Positions 28,760-39,596 of a stretch of DNA of 64,000 bases are shown here, piece by piece (position 1 is the stretch's first letter; each line of letters starts with the position of its first letter). The notes beneath the pieces were generated by a model. That model ran no database searches. It had not been told where the DNA came from and saw only the letters and a program-made list of their open reading frames with translations. Origin of the DNA: Rhodospirillaceae bacterium (GTDB lineage Bacteria > Pseudomonadota > Alphaproteobacteria > TMED109); assembly GCA_902571315.1 (NCBI GenBank), contig CACGBM010000001.1, forward strand, positions 28,810 through 92,809, written 5' to 3'. The position numbers were made by a program, and so were the translations under genes.

Positions 28760-31230
28760 CTTTTTTCTCTTAACCTTTCTCTGAAACTTTTGCCTTTATT
28801 GTTTTTTTCCGGTTTGGTTTCTATCTCAATCAGCATAATAAACCTGCAAGCTGTTATTCTAACAGTCTCTAGCATTTCTTCAAACATAGTAAAGGATTCT
28901 CTTTTATATTCATTAAGGGGATCTCTTTGTGCGTAAGCTCTTAATCCGATTCCTTGTCTAAGTTGATCTAAACCTAGAAGATGAGCTTTCCATTGCTGAT
29001 CCAATATTTGAACTAAAATTTGTCTTTGAATAAGTGAAAAGTTTCTTTTTCCTATTAAATCAATTTTGTTGTTAAGTTTAGAAGAAACTTCATTTTTTAA
29101 ATAAACTAAAAAAGAATTGCTATCCTCAATTTTTTTGTTATTTATTTGTAACCCAAATATATTTTTAATATCTGTAAAAACATTTTTGAAATCTAACTCT
29201 TCCTCTTCTCTATTTGATTTATTTTTTTCAATAATATTATTTAAGGTATCATACAACATATCAACAAATATCTGATTAATATCTGTGACAGTAAGAAGTT
29301 CTTTTCTCTGTTCATATACTACTTTTCTTTGGTCATTCATAACATCATCAAACTTTAAAAGATTTTTTCTAATTTCAAAATTACGACCTTCGACTTTGGA
29401 TTGAGCTTTTTCAATTGCTTTATTAATCCAAGGATGTACTATCGCCTCACCATTTTTAAGCCCAAGTTTTTGTAACATACTGTCAAGTCGCTCTGAACCA
29501 AATATTCTCATTAAATCATCTTCAAGTGAAATAAAAAATTTAGAGCAGCCAGGGTCACCTTGTCTGCCAGATCTTCCTCTAAGTTGATTATCTATTCTTC
29601 TGCTTTCATGCCTCTCAGTACCTAGGACATATAACCCTCCAGATTTAAGTGCCCTACTTTGATTATTTATCGTTTTTTCTACCTTATTTATTTTATTTTC
29701 AACTACATCAGAGGTGTTGCCACCTAATTGAATATCTGTTCCTCTTCCAGCCATATTAGTAGCTATTGTTACTGCAAAAGGTTTACCCGCTTGAGATATT
29801 ATTTTTGCTTCTTTTTCATGAAAACGCGCATTTAAGACCTCGTGTTTTATATTAAGTCTTTTTAATCTTTTAGAAATTAACTCAGAAGTCTTAATATTCG
29901 TTGTTCCTACCAACAAAGGTTGGCCCTTTTCATGAATTTTTGAAATTTCTTTTACTACGGCTTGCCATTTCTCTTCATTTGTTCTGTAAATTTCATCATT
30001 TAAATCAGTTCTAACCATTTTTTTATGAGGGGGTATTTCCAAAACATCTAGGCCATAGATCTCTGAGAACTCAGCAGCTTCTGTTCTAGCAGTACCTGTC
30101 ATACCAGATAATTTAGGGTACATTCTAAAATAGTTTTGGAATGTAACAGAAGCTAAAGTTTGATTTTCATTTTGAATTTGAACATTTTCTTTAGCTTCTA
30201 TTGCTTGATGCAGTCCTTCAGAGAACCGCCTTCCTTCCATCATTCTTCCCGTAAATTCATCAACTATAACGACTTGATTATCCTTTACCAAATAATCTTT
30301 ATCTTTTATAAACAAAAAGTTAGCTTTTAATGCTTGGTTTATATGATGGAGAATACTAATATTTTCAGGGGCATACAAGTTTTGGCTTTTTATAAGGTTT
30401 CTAGAATAAAGAAGTTTTTCGAAATTTTCTATTCCAGAAGCATTTAAGCTTATTGATCTAGATTTTTCATCAATGTCGTAGTACTTAGTTTCTATATTTT
30501 TAATTAAATTATTGATTATCAAATAAAGTTTAGTGTTATCTTCTACTGCTCCAGATATTACTAAAGGTGTTCTAGCCTCATCTATTAAAATACTGTCAAC
30601 TTCGTCTATAATAGCATAATTAAACTTTCTTTGACACGTGTCTTCTAAACTAAATTTCATATTATCTCTCAAATAATCAAAGCCAAACTCATTATTTGTT
30701 CCATATGTAATATCTGCTAAATAAGCGTTTTTTCTATCTAAATCTGACATACCTGATTTTATACAGCCAACAGATAGTCCAAGAAATTTATATATAGCTC
30801 CCATCCATTCACTATCTCTAGACGCCAAATAATCATTTACAGTGACTATATGCACCCCTAATCCACTAATAGCATTGAGATATGCAGATAGAGTTGAAAC
30901 AAGAGTTTTCCCTTCACCCGTTTTCATTTCCGCTATTTTACCATTATGAAGAGCAATACCGCCTAAAATTTGAACATCGTAGTGTCTTTGACTAAGAGTT
31001 CTTACTGCAGCTTCTCTTACTAAAGCAAAAGCATCTGGAAGTATATCATCTAACTTTTTCCCATTTTTAAAGAGTTGTTTAAGATCATCAGTCTTATTTT
31101 TAATTTGATCATGTGTTAACGGTTTGATTTGGTTTTCTAAATTATTAACATTATCTAGTAACGTTTTATAATTATTTAGTATTTTTTTGTTAGGACTAAT
31201 AAAAAAATTATTTTTTAAAAAATTTAGCAT
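28756..31230 (-). CDS. secA: protein translocase ATPase SecA, no C-terminal zinc motif
   Basis: SecA drives Sec-dependent export. Walker A is EMKTGEGKTLVS, Walker B region IIDEVDSILIDEARTPL, motif VI region QLRGRSGRQGDPG. Most SecA proteins end in a Cys-rich zinc and SecB-binding motif (CxCxSGx..CH/C); this 824-aa protein ends FRERLREKS with no such motif, so the tail has been lost. That leaves the motor domains intact. It is divergent from argJ across 76 nt of very AT-rich DNA and convergent with ubiG. Confidence 0.97.
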   Translation of the reverse strand: MLNFLKNNFFISPNKKILNNYKTLLDNVNNLENQIKPLTHDQIKNKTDDLKQLFKNGKKLDDILPDAFALVREAAVRTLSQRHYDVQILGGIALHNGKIAEMKTGEGKTLVSTLSAYLNAISGLGVHIVTVNDYLASRDSEWMGAIYKFLGLSVGCIKSGMSDLDRKNAYLADITYGTNNEFGFDYLRDNMKFSLEDTCQRKFNYAIIDEVDSILIDEARTPLVISGAVEDNTKLYLIINNLIKNIETKYYDIDEKSRSISLNASGIENFEKLLYSRNLIKSQNLYAPENISILHHINQALKANFLFIKDKDYLVKDNQVVIVDEFTGRMMEGRRFSEGLHQAIEAKENVQIQNENQTLASVTFQNYFRMYPKLSGMTGTARTEAAEFSEIYGLDVLEIPPHKKMVRTDLNDEIYRTNEEKWQAVVKEISKIHEKGQPLLVGTTNIKTSELISKRLKRLNIKHEVLNARFHEKEAKIISQAGKPFAVTIATNMAGRGTDIQLGGNTSDVVENKINKVEKTINNQSRALKSGGLYVLGTERHESRRIDNQLRGRSGRQGDPGCSKFFISLEDDLMRIFGSERLDSMLQKLGLKNGEAIVHPWINKAIEKAQSKVEGRNFEIRKNLLKFDDVMNDQRKVVYEQRKELLTVTDINQIFVDMLYDTLNNIIEKNKSNREEEELDFKNVFTDIKNIFGLQINNKKIEDSNSFLVYLKNEVSSKLNNKIDLIGKRNFSLIQRQILVQILDQQWKAHLLGLDQLRQGIGLRAYAQRDPLNEYKRESFTMFEEMLETVRITACRFIMLIEIETKPEKNNKGKSFRERLREKS

Positions 31231-31306
31231 ATAAGATATTATATTTTAATTTTGTAATTTATATTATAAGAAATATCATTAGTATATAAATTTTTAAATA
31301 AATATT

Positions 31307-32533
31307 ATGAAAAAAACTCTTTATAAGAAATTTCCTAAAATACCCGCTTTAGAAAATGTAGATATAATATGTGGTAAAGCAAATATAAAAAGTAAATCTC
31401 GATTAGATTTAGTAATAGTTTTATTTAATAATTATGCAAATGTTGCATATGTTACAACTAAGTCAAAAACTTTTGCAGCTAATATAAAGTGGCTAAAAGA
31501 AAATAAAAATATATCTAAGGCAAGAGTACTAATGGTTAACTCTGGTAATGCAAATGCTTATACAGGAGAAGAGGGCTACACTAATTTAAATACCATCTTA
31601 GACTTTTTTTCTAATAGGCTTAATTGTAAAAAAAAAGAAGTAATAATATCCTCAACCGGAGTTATTGGAGAGCAATTGCCTATTAAAAAAATTATGAAAA
31701 CCTTAAATATTCTAACTGCTAATTTAAATGAAAAAAAAAGCATAGATTGGAAAGGTTTTGCAAACTCTATAATGACTACGGATACCTTTCCTAAAGGCAT
31801 ATATAAGAAAACTAGAATAGGTAATAGGGAAGTAAACCTAGTAGGTATTGCTAAAGGATCAGGGATGATAGCTCCAGATATGGCGACAATGTTAGCATAC
31901 ATATTTACAGATGCTGATTTGACATCAAAAATACTTAGAGAGTTGTTGTTGGAAATAAATGAAAAGTCTTTTAATAGCATTACTGTAGACAGTGATATGT
32001 CAACTAATGATATGGTTTGTTTTTTTTCTACTAGAGAAATTTTAAATAATGTAAAAACTAATAAAGATAAAATTCTTAATAAGTTTAAAAAAGATTTACA
32101 GTGGTTAGCAATAGAATTGGCAAAAAAAATAATTTATGACGGTGAAGGAGCAACTAAGATTATTGAAGTTAATGTTTTAGGTGCGAAAAGTTACTTAGAT
32201 GCTAAAAATATTGCTTTAAATATAGCCAATTCTCCTTTAGTTAAAACTGCTATTGCTGGAGAGGATGCAAATTGGGGAAGAGTTATTATGGCGATAGGAA
32301 AATCAAAAGCAAAGATAGATCAAAATAAGATCTCTTTAAAATTTGGTAAAAATATTATACTACAAAAAGGAAAACTGAAAAAAAAATATAATGAGGATAT
32401 TGTCTCTGAGTATTTAAAAAATAATGAAATTAGGGTAGAGGTAGATCTTAACTATGGAAAGTTCTCTTCTAAAGTATGGACATGTGATTTAACAAAAAAA
32501 TATATAGAAATAAATGCTGATTATAGAAGTTGA
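31307..32533 (+). CDS. argJ: ornithine acetyltransferase / amino-acid N-acetyltransferase
   Basis: ArgJ recycles the acetyl group from N-acetylornithine to glutamate in the cyclic arginine pathway. The self-cleaving site lies in GSGMIAPDMATMLAYIFTDA, where Thr of ATML is the nucleophile of the beta chain; VNSGNANAYTGEEG and GEDANWGRVIMAIGKS are other conserved segments. 408 aa is normal. It complements argG at 58.4 kb. It ends flush against the convergent methyltransferase gene. Confidence 0.96.
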   Translation: MKKTLYKKFPKIPALENVDIICGKANIKSKSRLDLVIVLFNNYANVAYVTTKSKTFAANIKWLKENKNISKARVLMVNSGNANAYTGEEGYTNLNTILDFFSNRLNCKKKEVIISSTGVIGEQLPIKKIMKTLNILTANLNEKKSIDWKGFANSIMTTDTFPKGIYKKTRIGNREVNLVGIAKGSGMIAPDMATMLAYIFTDADLTSKILRELLLEINEKSFNSITVDSDMSTNDMVCFFSTREILNNVKTNKDKILNKFKKDLQWLAIELAKKIIYDGEGATKIIEVNVLGAKSYLDAKNIALNIANSPLVKTAIAGEDANWGRVIMAIGKSKAKIDQNKISLKFGKNIILQKGKLKKKYNEDIVSEYLKNNEIRVEVDLNYGKFSSKVWTCDLTKKYIEINADYRS

Positions 32534-33310
32534 TTATTTCTTGCCGATTAAATAATAAATAGATAAAGTATTTTTTTTTAAATCTCCCTCTTTTAATTTT
32601 TTATTATATTCATTATAAAACTTTTTAAACAAAGATTTTTTTACAATAAAATTTTTTCTTTTTAATAGATAATTACTCTCCCCAATGCCTCTGATAAAAT
32701 GCCATACTTCTTCAGGTTTTGTGATAGTTAATTGAAAGTTTTCTTTATCTACAATTACATTTTTAAAACCTGAAGCAGAACACAAATTTCCTAATGTTTG
32801 CATATCAAATAAAGGGTTGAAATTAAAATTTTTAGCTGGATGAAAGAACTTTATGAAATAAGAACTAAATTCTTTTAAACATTCATCAGACGGGAATACA
32901 CTTATAAATATTCCTTCAGTATTAAGCATATTATATATATTTTTAAATGCTAAAGGTATATCTCTACTACTATTTAAAGAAAATATACTAAAACAAAAGT
33001 CAAAATATTTTTTTTTAAAAACTTGATTATTTAAATTTGATACTACTCTTTTATTATTATTTATTTGAATTTTCTCAGATAAGCACGTTTGAAAATAATT
33101 AGATTTAAACCCTTTATTATGTATTTTATTTTCTAAAATATCATTTCTAGAAGCTATTTCTAATATATTTTTATTTTTATAGCTTTTATCTTCGTCAAAA
33201 GCTTTTTCTATTAAAATGTCAGAAATAGTTCCAAAAAAACTAATTGCACGTTTATGATTTCTTTTAAAGGATCTAATATGATTAAAAATAATTTTTTTTT
33301 CATCAAACAT
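32534..33310 (-). CDS. SAM-dependent methyltransferase, BioC/NDUFAF5-like
   Basis: Class I methyltransferase-like protein of 258 aa from the ATG at 33310 (MFDEKKIIFNHIRSFKRNH). The N-terminal pattern FDEKKIIFNHIRSFKRN and the later segment LFDMQTLGNLCSASGFKNVIVDKENFQLT resemble the alphaproteobacterial NDUFAF5/BioC-like family; the SAM-binding loop (NILEIASRNDI) is degenerate compared with the normal GxGxG. The start overlaps the upstream methyltransferase stop by 8 nt. NDUFAF5 acts in complex I assembly in mitochondria; a similar role here is speculation. Confidence 0.72.
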   Translation of the reverse strand: MFDEKKIIFNHIRSFKRNHKRAISFFGTISDILIEKAFDEDKSYKNKNILEIASRNDILENKIHNKGFKSNYFQTCLSEKIQINNNKRVVSNLNNQVFKKKYFDFCFSIFSLNSSRDIPLAFKNIYNMLNTEGIFISVFPSDECLKEFSSYFIKFFHPAKNFNFNPLFDMQTLGNLCSASGFKNVIVDKENFQLTITKPEEVWHFIRGIGESNYLLKRKNFIVKKSLFKKFYNEYNKKLKEGDLKKNTLSIYYLIGKK

Positions 33311-33812
33311 TTTTAACAAAAATACGTTGAAGAAACACATGCTTTGAAGAGTTTTCTATGTAAATATTTTCATAGGTTAATAGTTGCATCTTAGAACTTA
33401 ATTTTATGAGTTCTCTTGATTTTAAAATAAAATCAGGATTGGAAGGTTTTCCAATTTTTTGTTGTCCTTCACTAAATGTTTCGTATATCAGGTATCCTCC
33501 TTTTTTAATAGAGTTTAAAATTAGAGGAAATATTGTTCTATTTAAAAAATAAGTAACTACAATGGCGCTAAATTTTCTTTCTGCCAAAGGCCAATTATTA
33601 ATATTTTCTACATTAATATCTTTTTTTATAATAAGTTTTCCATTAAAACAATTAAGGCTATTTTTGTCTATATCAACTGATAATACCTTAAATCCTAAAT
33701 CAGATAAGAATATTGAGTGCCTGCCTTTTCCGCAGGCTAAGTCAAGAACGTACCCTTGTGAAATAGGAATTTTTTCAAAACAGTGTTTAACCCAATTTGA
33801 TATTTTATTCAT
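33303..33812 (-). CDS. SAM-dependent methyltransferase (TehB-like)
   Basis: A 169-aa class I methyltransferase from ATG 33812 (MNKISNWVKHCFEKIP). The SAM motif VLDLACGKGRHSIFLSDLGF followed by SVDID is characteristic of the short TehB/UbiE-like group; GGYLIYETFSEGQQKIGKP is also family-like. An upstream in-frame codon (33845) would add a hydrophobic stretch that is probably untranslated. It overlaps the next methyltransferase by 8 nt, so both are made together. Substrate unknown. Confidence 0.8.
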   Translation of the reverse strand: MNKISNWVKHCFEKIPISQGYVLDLACGKGRHSIFLSDLGFKVLSVDIDKNSLNCFNGKLIIKKDINVENINNWPLAERKFSAIVVTYFLNRTIFPLILNSIKKGGYLIYETFSEGQQKIGKPSNPDFILKSRELIKLSSKMQLLTYENIYIENSSKHVFLQRIFVKNV

Positions 33813-33875
33813 AGTTTCTATTGTAAAATATATAATATATAACAATATATATAAAAGAATTACAATAGATTAAAA

Positions 33876-34295
33876 ATGATATTATTTGATTTAAAATGTG
33901 ACAAAAATCATAAATTCGAGGCTTGGTTTGCTTCTAGTGTCGATTATGAGAAACAGTTGAAAAATAAGTTGATAGAATGTCCTTATTGTAATAGTACAAG
34001 AATTGAAAAAGCCTTAATGGCTCCTAATTTAAACACCAAAACTACCTCAAAAATTAATAAAAAAAATGTATCACAAAAAAAATTAGAACGACAGATCAAA
34101 AAATTTAGAAAATATATTGAAAAAAATACAGATAATGTAGGAAAAAATTTCGCTGAAGAAGCTAGAAAAATCTATTATGGAGAGACTAAATCTAGGCCAA
34201 TAAGAGGAGAATCTACAGAAAAAGAGTCGCAAGAACTTCAAGAGGAAGGGATCCCATTTTCTAGATTACCTTGGCAAACGAAAGAAGATGCTTAA
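33876..34295 (+). CDS. DUF1178 zinc-ribbon-like protein
   Basis: 139-aa protein of family DUF1178. The N-terminal part MILFDLKCDKNHKFEAWFASS and ECPYCNSTRIEKALMAP carries three Cys (one CxxC pair) and probably binds a metal; the C-terminal half (VGKNFAEEARKIYYGE) is the conserved family tail. Function unknown. Its stop overlaps the methylmalonyl-CoA mutase start as TAATG. In alphaproteobacteria this family often lies with carbon-nitrogen hydrolase and glutaredoxin genes; here the linkage is to the mutase instead. Confidence 0.88.
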   Translation: MILFDLKCDKNHKFEAWFASSVDYEKQLKNKLIECPYCNSTRIEKALMAPNLNTKTTSKINKKNVSQKKLERQIKKFRKYIEKNTDNVGKNFAEEARKIYYGETKSRPIRGESTEKESQELQEEGIPFSRLPWQTKEDA

Positions 34296-36457
34296 TGGTA
34301 AAGTTTTCGAGTAAAAATATTGATGACTGGAGTGAACTAGCTAATAGGGAGTTGGAAAACAAAATTAGAGACGGAAAACAAAAATTAATTTGGGAGTCTG
34401 AAGAAGGAATTCAACTAAAAACACTATACACAAAAGATGATTTAGAGGGGCTAGAACATTTAGATACTATGCCAGGTTTTCCTCCTTTTGTAAGAGGTCC
34501 TAAAGCTACTATGTATTCTGGTCGACCTTGGACAATAAGGCAATATGCTGGATTTTCGACTGCTAAAGAGTCCAATGCTTTTTACAAAAAAGCTCTAAAA
34601 GCTGGGCAAAAGGGACTTTCAATTGCATTTGACCTTGCAACCCATAGAGGTTATGACAGTGATCATCCTAGAGTTATAGGTGATGTAGGTAAAGCAGGAG
34701 TTGCTATTGACTCTGTAGAAGATATGAAGGTCTTATTTAATGAAATACCACTTGAAAAAATGAGTGTTTCTATGACTATGAATGGAGCTGTTTTACCAAT
34801 ACTTGCCTCTTATATTGTTGCAGCTGAAGAACAAGGGGTATCAATGGAATTATTATCAGGAACTATACAAAATGATATATTGAAAGAGTTTTTAGTCCGT
34901 AACACATACATATACCCTCCAGAAAGTTCAATGAGAATTATTTCTGATATTATTGAATTTACTTCTAAAAAAATGCCAAAATTTAATTCTATTTCAATTT
35001 CAGGTTATCACATGCAAGAGGCAGGCGCAAATCAGGTTCAAGAGCTAGCTTTTACTATCGCAGACGGCCTAGAGTATGTAAAGGCTGCCATAAGTAATGG
35101 ACTGAAAGTTGATGATTTTGCTCCTAGATTATCATTCTTTTTTGCGATAGGAATGAATTTTTTTATGGAAGTATCAAAGCTTAGAGCAGCTAGATATCTC
35201 TGGGCAAAAAAAATGAAAGAGATGTTCAAGCCTCAAAATTTAAAATCATTAATGCTTAGAACTCACTGCCAAACCTCAGGTGTTTCGTTAACTGAAAAAG
35301 ACGCGTATAACAATATAGTGAGAACAACTGTTGAAGCTATGGCAGCGGTTATGGGTGGTACACAATCATTACATACAAACTCTTTTGATGAGGCAGTAGC
35401 GTTACCTACTGAAATGTCTTCAAGAATAGCAAGAAATACTCAACTAATTTTACAAAATGAAACGAGTATAACTAAAACGGTAGATCCTCTAGCAGGTAGC
35501 TATTATGTGGAAAGCTTAACTAACTCACTAATAGTGCATGCAGAAAAAATAGTAGATGATATTTTGAAATTAGGGGGCATGACAAAGGCTATAGAAATTG
35601 GATATCCAAATAAACTTATCGAAGAGTCAGCTATAAGAAAACAAGCTAAAATAGATAGCGAAGATGAAATTATTGTCGGGGTAAATAAGTTCATTAACGA
35701 AAATGAAAAAGACTTTGATATACTTGAGATAGATAATACCGAAGTTAGAAAAGAACAAATAGATTCTATATCAAAAATAAAAGTTAATAGAAACAATAAA
35801 CGCTGTGAAATGGCGCTTAAGTCTTTAACTAAAGCTGCAAGAGATAAGAATGGTAATTTATTAGAATTAAGTATTACTGCAGCAAAAGAGCGTGCTACCA
35901 TAGGAGAAATTTCTTATGCATTGGAGAAAGTTTTTGATAGATATCAAGAAAAATTGAATATAACTAGAGGAGTATACACTAAAGGTTTTGGTGATCATAT
36001 CCAAATTGATGATATTAAAGAAAGTATTAGCCAATTTGTGCAAGAGGTAGGACGAAAACCAAAAATGTTGGTAGCTAAGCTAGGTCAAGACGGACATGAT
36101 AGGGGAGCGAAGGTTATCGCTTCTTCTTTCTCTGATTTAGGTTTTGATGTAAAAATTACAAAGCTATTTTTAACTCCTATGGAGTTGCTGAAAGAATCCG
36201 AAAAGATTAAGCCTGATATAGTAGGTATTTCTAGTCATGCAGCAGCACATATGACTTTAGTTAGGGACTTTATGAAACTATCAAAAATTAATAAAAAGAA
36301 CTTTTTAGTAATATGCGGTGGAGTTATTCCTAAAAAAGATATAAATAAATTAAAAGACTTAGGAGTTGCTGAAATATTTGGTCCAGGTACAAACATTATC
36401 AATGCATGCTATAAAATTTTGAATTTGATAAAATATGGAAAAAAATCTAATATTTAA
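34295..36457 (+). CDS. mcm: methylmalonyl-CoA mutase, single-chain
   Basis: Adenosylcobalamin-dependent enzyme interconverting methylmalonyl-CoA and succinyl-CoA, the last step of propionate entry to the TCA cycle. The barrel domain contains PGFPPFVRGPKATMYSGRPWTIRQYAGFSTA and ISISGYHMQEAGAN; the C-terminal B12 domain has the cobalt-binding DGHDRGAKVIA (around residue 605). At 720 aa it is a full-length homodimer type. Start is the ATG overlapping the DUF1178 stop; an in-frame codon at 34271 is rejected. No epimerase or propionyl-CoA carboxylase gene is in the window, but prpE is at 49 kb. Confidence 0.95.
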   Translation: MVKFSSKNIDDWSELANRELENKIRDGKQKLIWESEEGIQLKTLYTKDDLEGLEHLDTMPGFPPFVRGPKATMYSGRPWTIRQYAGFSTAKESNAFYKKALKAGQKGLSIAFDLATHRGYDSDHPRVIGDVGKAGVAIDSVEDMKVLFNEIPLEKMSVSMTMNGAVLPILASYIVAAEEQGVSMELLSGTIQNDILKEFLVRNTYIYPPESSMRIISDIIEFTSKKMPKFNSISISGYHMQEAGANQVQELAFTIADGLEYVKAAISNGLKVDDFAPRLSFFFAIGMNFFMEVSKLRAARYLWAKKMKEMFKPQNLKSLMLRTHCQTSGVSLTEKDAYNNIVRTTVEAMAAVMGGTQSLHTNSFDEAVALPTEMSSRIARNTQLILQNETSITKTVDPLAGSYYVESLTNSLIVHAEKIVDDILKLGGMTKAIEIGYPNKLIEESAIRKQAKIDSEDEIIVGVNKFINENEKDFDILEIDNTEVRKEQIDSISKIKVNRNNKRCEMALKSLTKAARDKNGNLLELSITAAKERATIGEISYALEKVFDRYQEKLNITRGVYTKGFGDHIQIDDIKESISQFVQEVGRKPKMLVAKLGQDGHDRGAKVIASSFSDLGFDVKITKLFLTPMELLKESEKIKPDIVGISSHAAAHMTLVRDFMKLSKINKKNFLVICGGVIPKKDINKLKDLGVAEIFGPGTNIINACYKILNLIKYGKKSNI

Positions 36458-36514
36458 ATTTTATAGTTGATGGAATAATAAATATATATTATTTTCACAC
36501 ATCGGAGTGTAAAA

Positions 36515-36817
36515 ATGACTAGAAAATGCGATCTTACAGGAAAATTGGTTATTACGGGTAATAATGTTAGCCATGCAAACAATAAGACCAAAAGAAGATT
36601 TATTCCTAATCTTCAAAATGTAAGTTTGTATAGCGATAAACTGGGAAAAAAATTAAAATTTAGAATAGCTGCTTCAACATTGCGAACTGTAGAAAAAAAT
36701 GGTGGTATAGATAGTTATTTATTAAATGCTTTTAGCAAAAATCTTTCAAGTGATGCAAGAAAGTATAAAAAAAGTATTTCTAAAGCCTCTATACAAGATA
36801 ATTTTAAAAAAGATTAA
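36515..36817 (+). CDS. rpmB: 50S ribosomal protein L28
   Basis: L28, 100 aa, starting [29 protein letters not shown], the family signature. C-terminal half contains [16 protein letters not shown] as in alphaproteobacterial L28. A GGAG Shine-Dalgarno lies 7 nt upstream of the ATG. It is a stand-alone gene, convergent with cobT with a 14-nt overlap of coding ends. Confidence 0.97.
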   Translation: MTRKCDLTGKLVITGNNVSHANNKTKRRFIPNLQNVSLYSDKLGKKLKFRIAASTLRTVEKNGGIDSYLLNAFSKNLSSDARKYKKSISKASIQDNFKKD

Positions 36818-38576
36818 TTAATTGTTTAGACATTACTCCTCCTAAGTCATCAACATCTAATATTGTAACTGCCTTTTCATAGTATCTTGTTACATCATGC
36901 CCAATGCCAATTGCTATAAGTTCTACAGTTGCTCTTTTTTCAATAGATTTAATTACATACTTTAAGTGATTATCTAAGTAATTACTTTTATTAGAGGATA
37001 AAGTACTATCATCGACAGGCGCCCCATCAGATATTACCATTAAAATTTTTCTTTTTTCTGAGCGCACGTTTAATCTTTTATAAGCCCAATCTAGAGCCTC
37101 ACCATCTATATTTTCTTTTAAAAGACCTTCTTTTAACATAATACCAAAATTTTTTTTAGTTCTTCTCACAGGAGCATCGGCATTTTTATATATTATATGT
37201 AGTAGTTCATTTAGTCTTCCTGGTAATTTTGGTTTATTATCTTTAATCCATGTATCCCGAGCCTTACCACCTTTCCAGGTTTTAGTAGTAAATCCTAAAA
37301 CCTCTACTTTAATACCACATCGCTCTAAGGTTTTAGCAAGTATATCAGTGGAAATTGCAGCTATTGTTATAGGTCTTCCTCTCATAGACCCGGAGTTATC
37401 TATTAAGAGTGAAACAACAGTGTCCTTGAATTCAGTATCTTTTTCTTTCTTGTATGATAAAGAACTTTCTGGAGAAGTAATGATTCTAGCTAGTTTACCA
37501 CTGTCAAGGATTCCTTCTTCAAGATCAAACTCCCACCATCTGTTTTGTTTAGATAATAGCTTTCTTTGAAGTTTATTAGCTAAAATTGTAATGGTTGAGT
37601 CTAACTTTTCAGTTTGTTTATCTAGCTGTTTTCTAAGTTTAGATGCTTCCTCAGTGTCACAAAGTTTTTCAGCAGTAGTTATACTGTCAAATTTTTTCGT
37701 GTACACAGAATATTTAAAAGTAGTATCTATTATATCTTTAAAATCATTGCTAGGAGATGAACTATAATCAGAACTTTCTTCATCACTACCTACTTCATTT
37801 AGAGAGTCATCATTTTCTACATTTTCTGCGTTTTGACTTTCAGTGGTATCGGTTATTTCGTAACTTTGGTATTCTTCAGTCTGTTCATTTATTTCTTCCT
37901 TTTGACTTTCTTCTTTTTCATCGTTTGCATTACTTTCTGCATTATTATCTTCTTTATTTTGTATATGGTCATCTATAACAGTATTTATTAGCTTTAAAAC
38001 CTCAAGACTAAATTCTTTCTGATCTGAAATTTTATTGAAGATATGTAATTTTTGATTTTTTAATATTTTTTTTAAAGATTTAATTATAGGATCGCTAACT
38101 TCATCTAATTCATTAGCTAAGTTTAGCCCTAATATATTATTTTTTAAATATAGTTTAAATGTTTCTGACTTATTAAGTTTTACATTTTCATTTTTTTTTT
38201 CTTTAATGTGTTCTTGCTCAAAATCTAATAGATTTTTTTTTATACCTGGATACTTTAAGCCACCTAATAGTTCACACCTCAAAAACTCTATTTCATCAAA
38301 AATAATTTTAGCTTCTATATTTTTAGGTGACATTTTCTGATGAACTATCTTATTATGATATCTATTAACGAGTGAAGCAGAGTCACTTTTTCCTCTTATA
38401 CTAACCTTGCTTTTATTAAGTTTTTTTTCATTAAATTCAGGAAGATTTACGTTTTGATCAGAGTTTTTTATGTCTGAACCAAATAATATATTAATATCAG
38501 ACTTTTTAGATATAGCTTTTACAGTACTTTCTATGGACTTTTTAAAAGTATTTACATTTGTATTTAGTTTATTCAT
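36804..38576 (-). CDS. cobT: cobaltochelatase subunit CobT
   Basis: CobT with CobS forms the AAA+/VWA motor of the aerobic cobalt chelatase (CobNST). From ATG 38576 ([14 protein letters not shown]) it has 590 aa: an N-terminal helical part, an acidic Glu/Asn/Ser-rich linker near residues 210-270, and a C-terminal VWA domain with the MIDAS motif [13 protein letters not shown] and GGKARDTW. The start overlaps cobS by 8 nt. No cobN or other corrin gene is visible here. CobST-like pairs may also serve other metal-insertion tasks, so cobalt is by family. Confidence 0.92.
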   Translation of the reverse strand: MNKLNTNVNTFKKSIESTVKAISKKSDINILFGSDIKNSDQNVNLPEFNEKKLNKSKVSIRGKSDSASLVNRYHNKIVHQKMSPKNIEAKIIFDEIEFLRCELLGGLKYPGIKKNLLDFEQEHIKEKKNENVKLNKSETFKLYLKNNILGLNLANELDEVSDPIIKSLKKILKNQKLHIFNKISDQKEFSLEVLKLINTVIDDHIQNKEDNNAESNANDEKEESQKEEINEQTEEYQSYEITDTTESQNAENVENDDSLNEVGSDEESSDYSSSPSNDFKDIIDTTFKYSVYTKKFDSITTAEKLCDTEEASKLRKQLDKQTEKLDSTITILANKLQRKLLSKQNRWWEFDLEEGILDSGKLARIITSPESSLSYKKEKDTEFKDTVVSLLIDNSGSMRGRPITIAAISTDILAKTLERCGIKVEVLGFTTKTWKGGKARDTWIKDNKPKLPGRLNELLHIIYKNADAPVRRTKKNFGIMLKEGLLKENIDGEALDWAYKRLNVRSEKRKILMVISDGAPVDDSTLSSNKSNYLDNHLKYVIKSIEKRATVELIAIGIGHDVTRYYEKAVTILDVDDLGGVMSKQLINLF

Positions 38577-39588
38577 TTTTAGAGTAAGTAGAATCATTTA
38601 TAACATTTACCCAACCATTGGGTAATTCTATTGCAAAGCATCTTTGATAATATTCTGCAATAATAGGCCTTTCAGCCTCATCACACTTGTTTAAGAATGT
38701 AACTCTAAAGGCATATTCTAAGTCATCAAAAATTAATGCATTTTCAGCCCAAGTAATAACAGTTCTAGGAGACATCACAGTTGATATATCACCATTCTTA
38801 AAACCTATTCTAGTCAAATTGGCTAAGTTGATCATCAAAGCTATTTTTTCTTTTTTATATTTTTTTAAAAATTTTTTAGCTTTTGAACTTACAATATCTA
38901 ATTCTTGCTTTTCGCTCAAATAATTTAGGGTAGAGACTATATTCCATCTATCCATTTGTCCTTGATTTATTTGTTGAGTACCATGATACATACCAGACGT
39001 GTCGCCTAATCCTATAGTATTGGTAGTACAAAAAAGCCTAAATGACGGATGTGGTGTTATTACTCTATTCTGTTCTAATAAAGTGAGTTTTCCCTCTAGC
39101 TCAAGTATTCTTTGAATTACAAACATTACATCCGGTCTCCCGGCATCGTATTCGTCAAAAACTAAAGCCACACCGTTGGTTAAGGCCCAAGGTATTATAC
39201 CCTCTTTAAATTTTGTTATTTGTGATCCATTTTCTACAACTATAGCATCTTTACCTATTAAATCTATCCTGCTTACATGACTATCCAAATTTACTCTTAA
39301 ACAACGCCAATTTAGCCGAGCTGCTACTTGCTCTATATGGGTTGACTTTCCTGTTCCGTGATAGCCTTGAATCATTACTCTTCTATTAAACTGAAATCCC
39401 GCTAATATTGCTAATGTAGTATCTTTATCGAAAATATAGCTATCATCTATTTCAGGTACATACGAATCTCTCTCACTATAGGTATCGACTTCTAATTCTG
39501 TTTCTATATTAAATAGTTTTGAAGCATTAACTTTCTTATTAGGTTTATCTAAATGCTTTACAACATGAGTATTTTGTAAATTTTTCAT
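38569..39588 (-). CDS. cobS: cobaltochelatase AAA+ subunit CobS
   Basis: MoxR-like AAA+ ATPase partner of CobT. Walker A is [18 protein letters not shown], Walker [16 protein letters not shown], and [19 protein letters not shown] is a conserved CobS segment. I prefer ATG 39588 ([10 protein letters not shown]), which has AAGGA just upstream; an ATG at 39600 that overlaps the J-domain gene stop by 4 nt is the alternative. About 339 aa. The order J-domain gene, cobS, cobT is conserved in alphaproteobacteria. Confidence 0.94.
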   Translation of the reverse strand: MKNLQNTHVVKHLDKPNKKVNASKLFNIETELEVDTYSERDSYVPEIDDSYIFDKDTTLAILAGFQFNRRVMIQGYHGTGKSTHIEQVAARLNWRCLRVNLDSHVSRIDLIGKDAIVVENGSQITKFKEGIIPWALTNGVALVFDEYDAGRPDVMFVIQRILELEGKLTLLEQNRVITPHPSFRLFCTTNTIGLGDTSGMYHGTQQINQGQMDRWNIVSTLNYLSEKQELDIVSSKAKKFLKKYKKEKIALMINLANLTRIGFKNGDISTVMSPRTVITWAENALIFDDLEYAFRVTFLNKCDEAERPIIAEYYQRCFAIELPNGWVNVINDSTYSKNE

Positions 39589-39596
39589 AATTTCCT

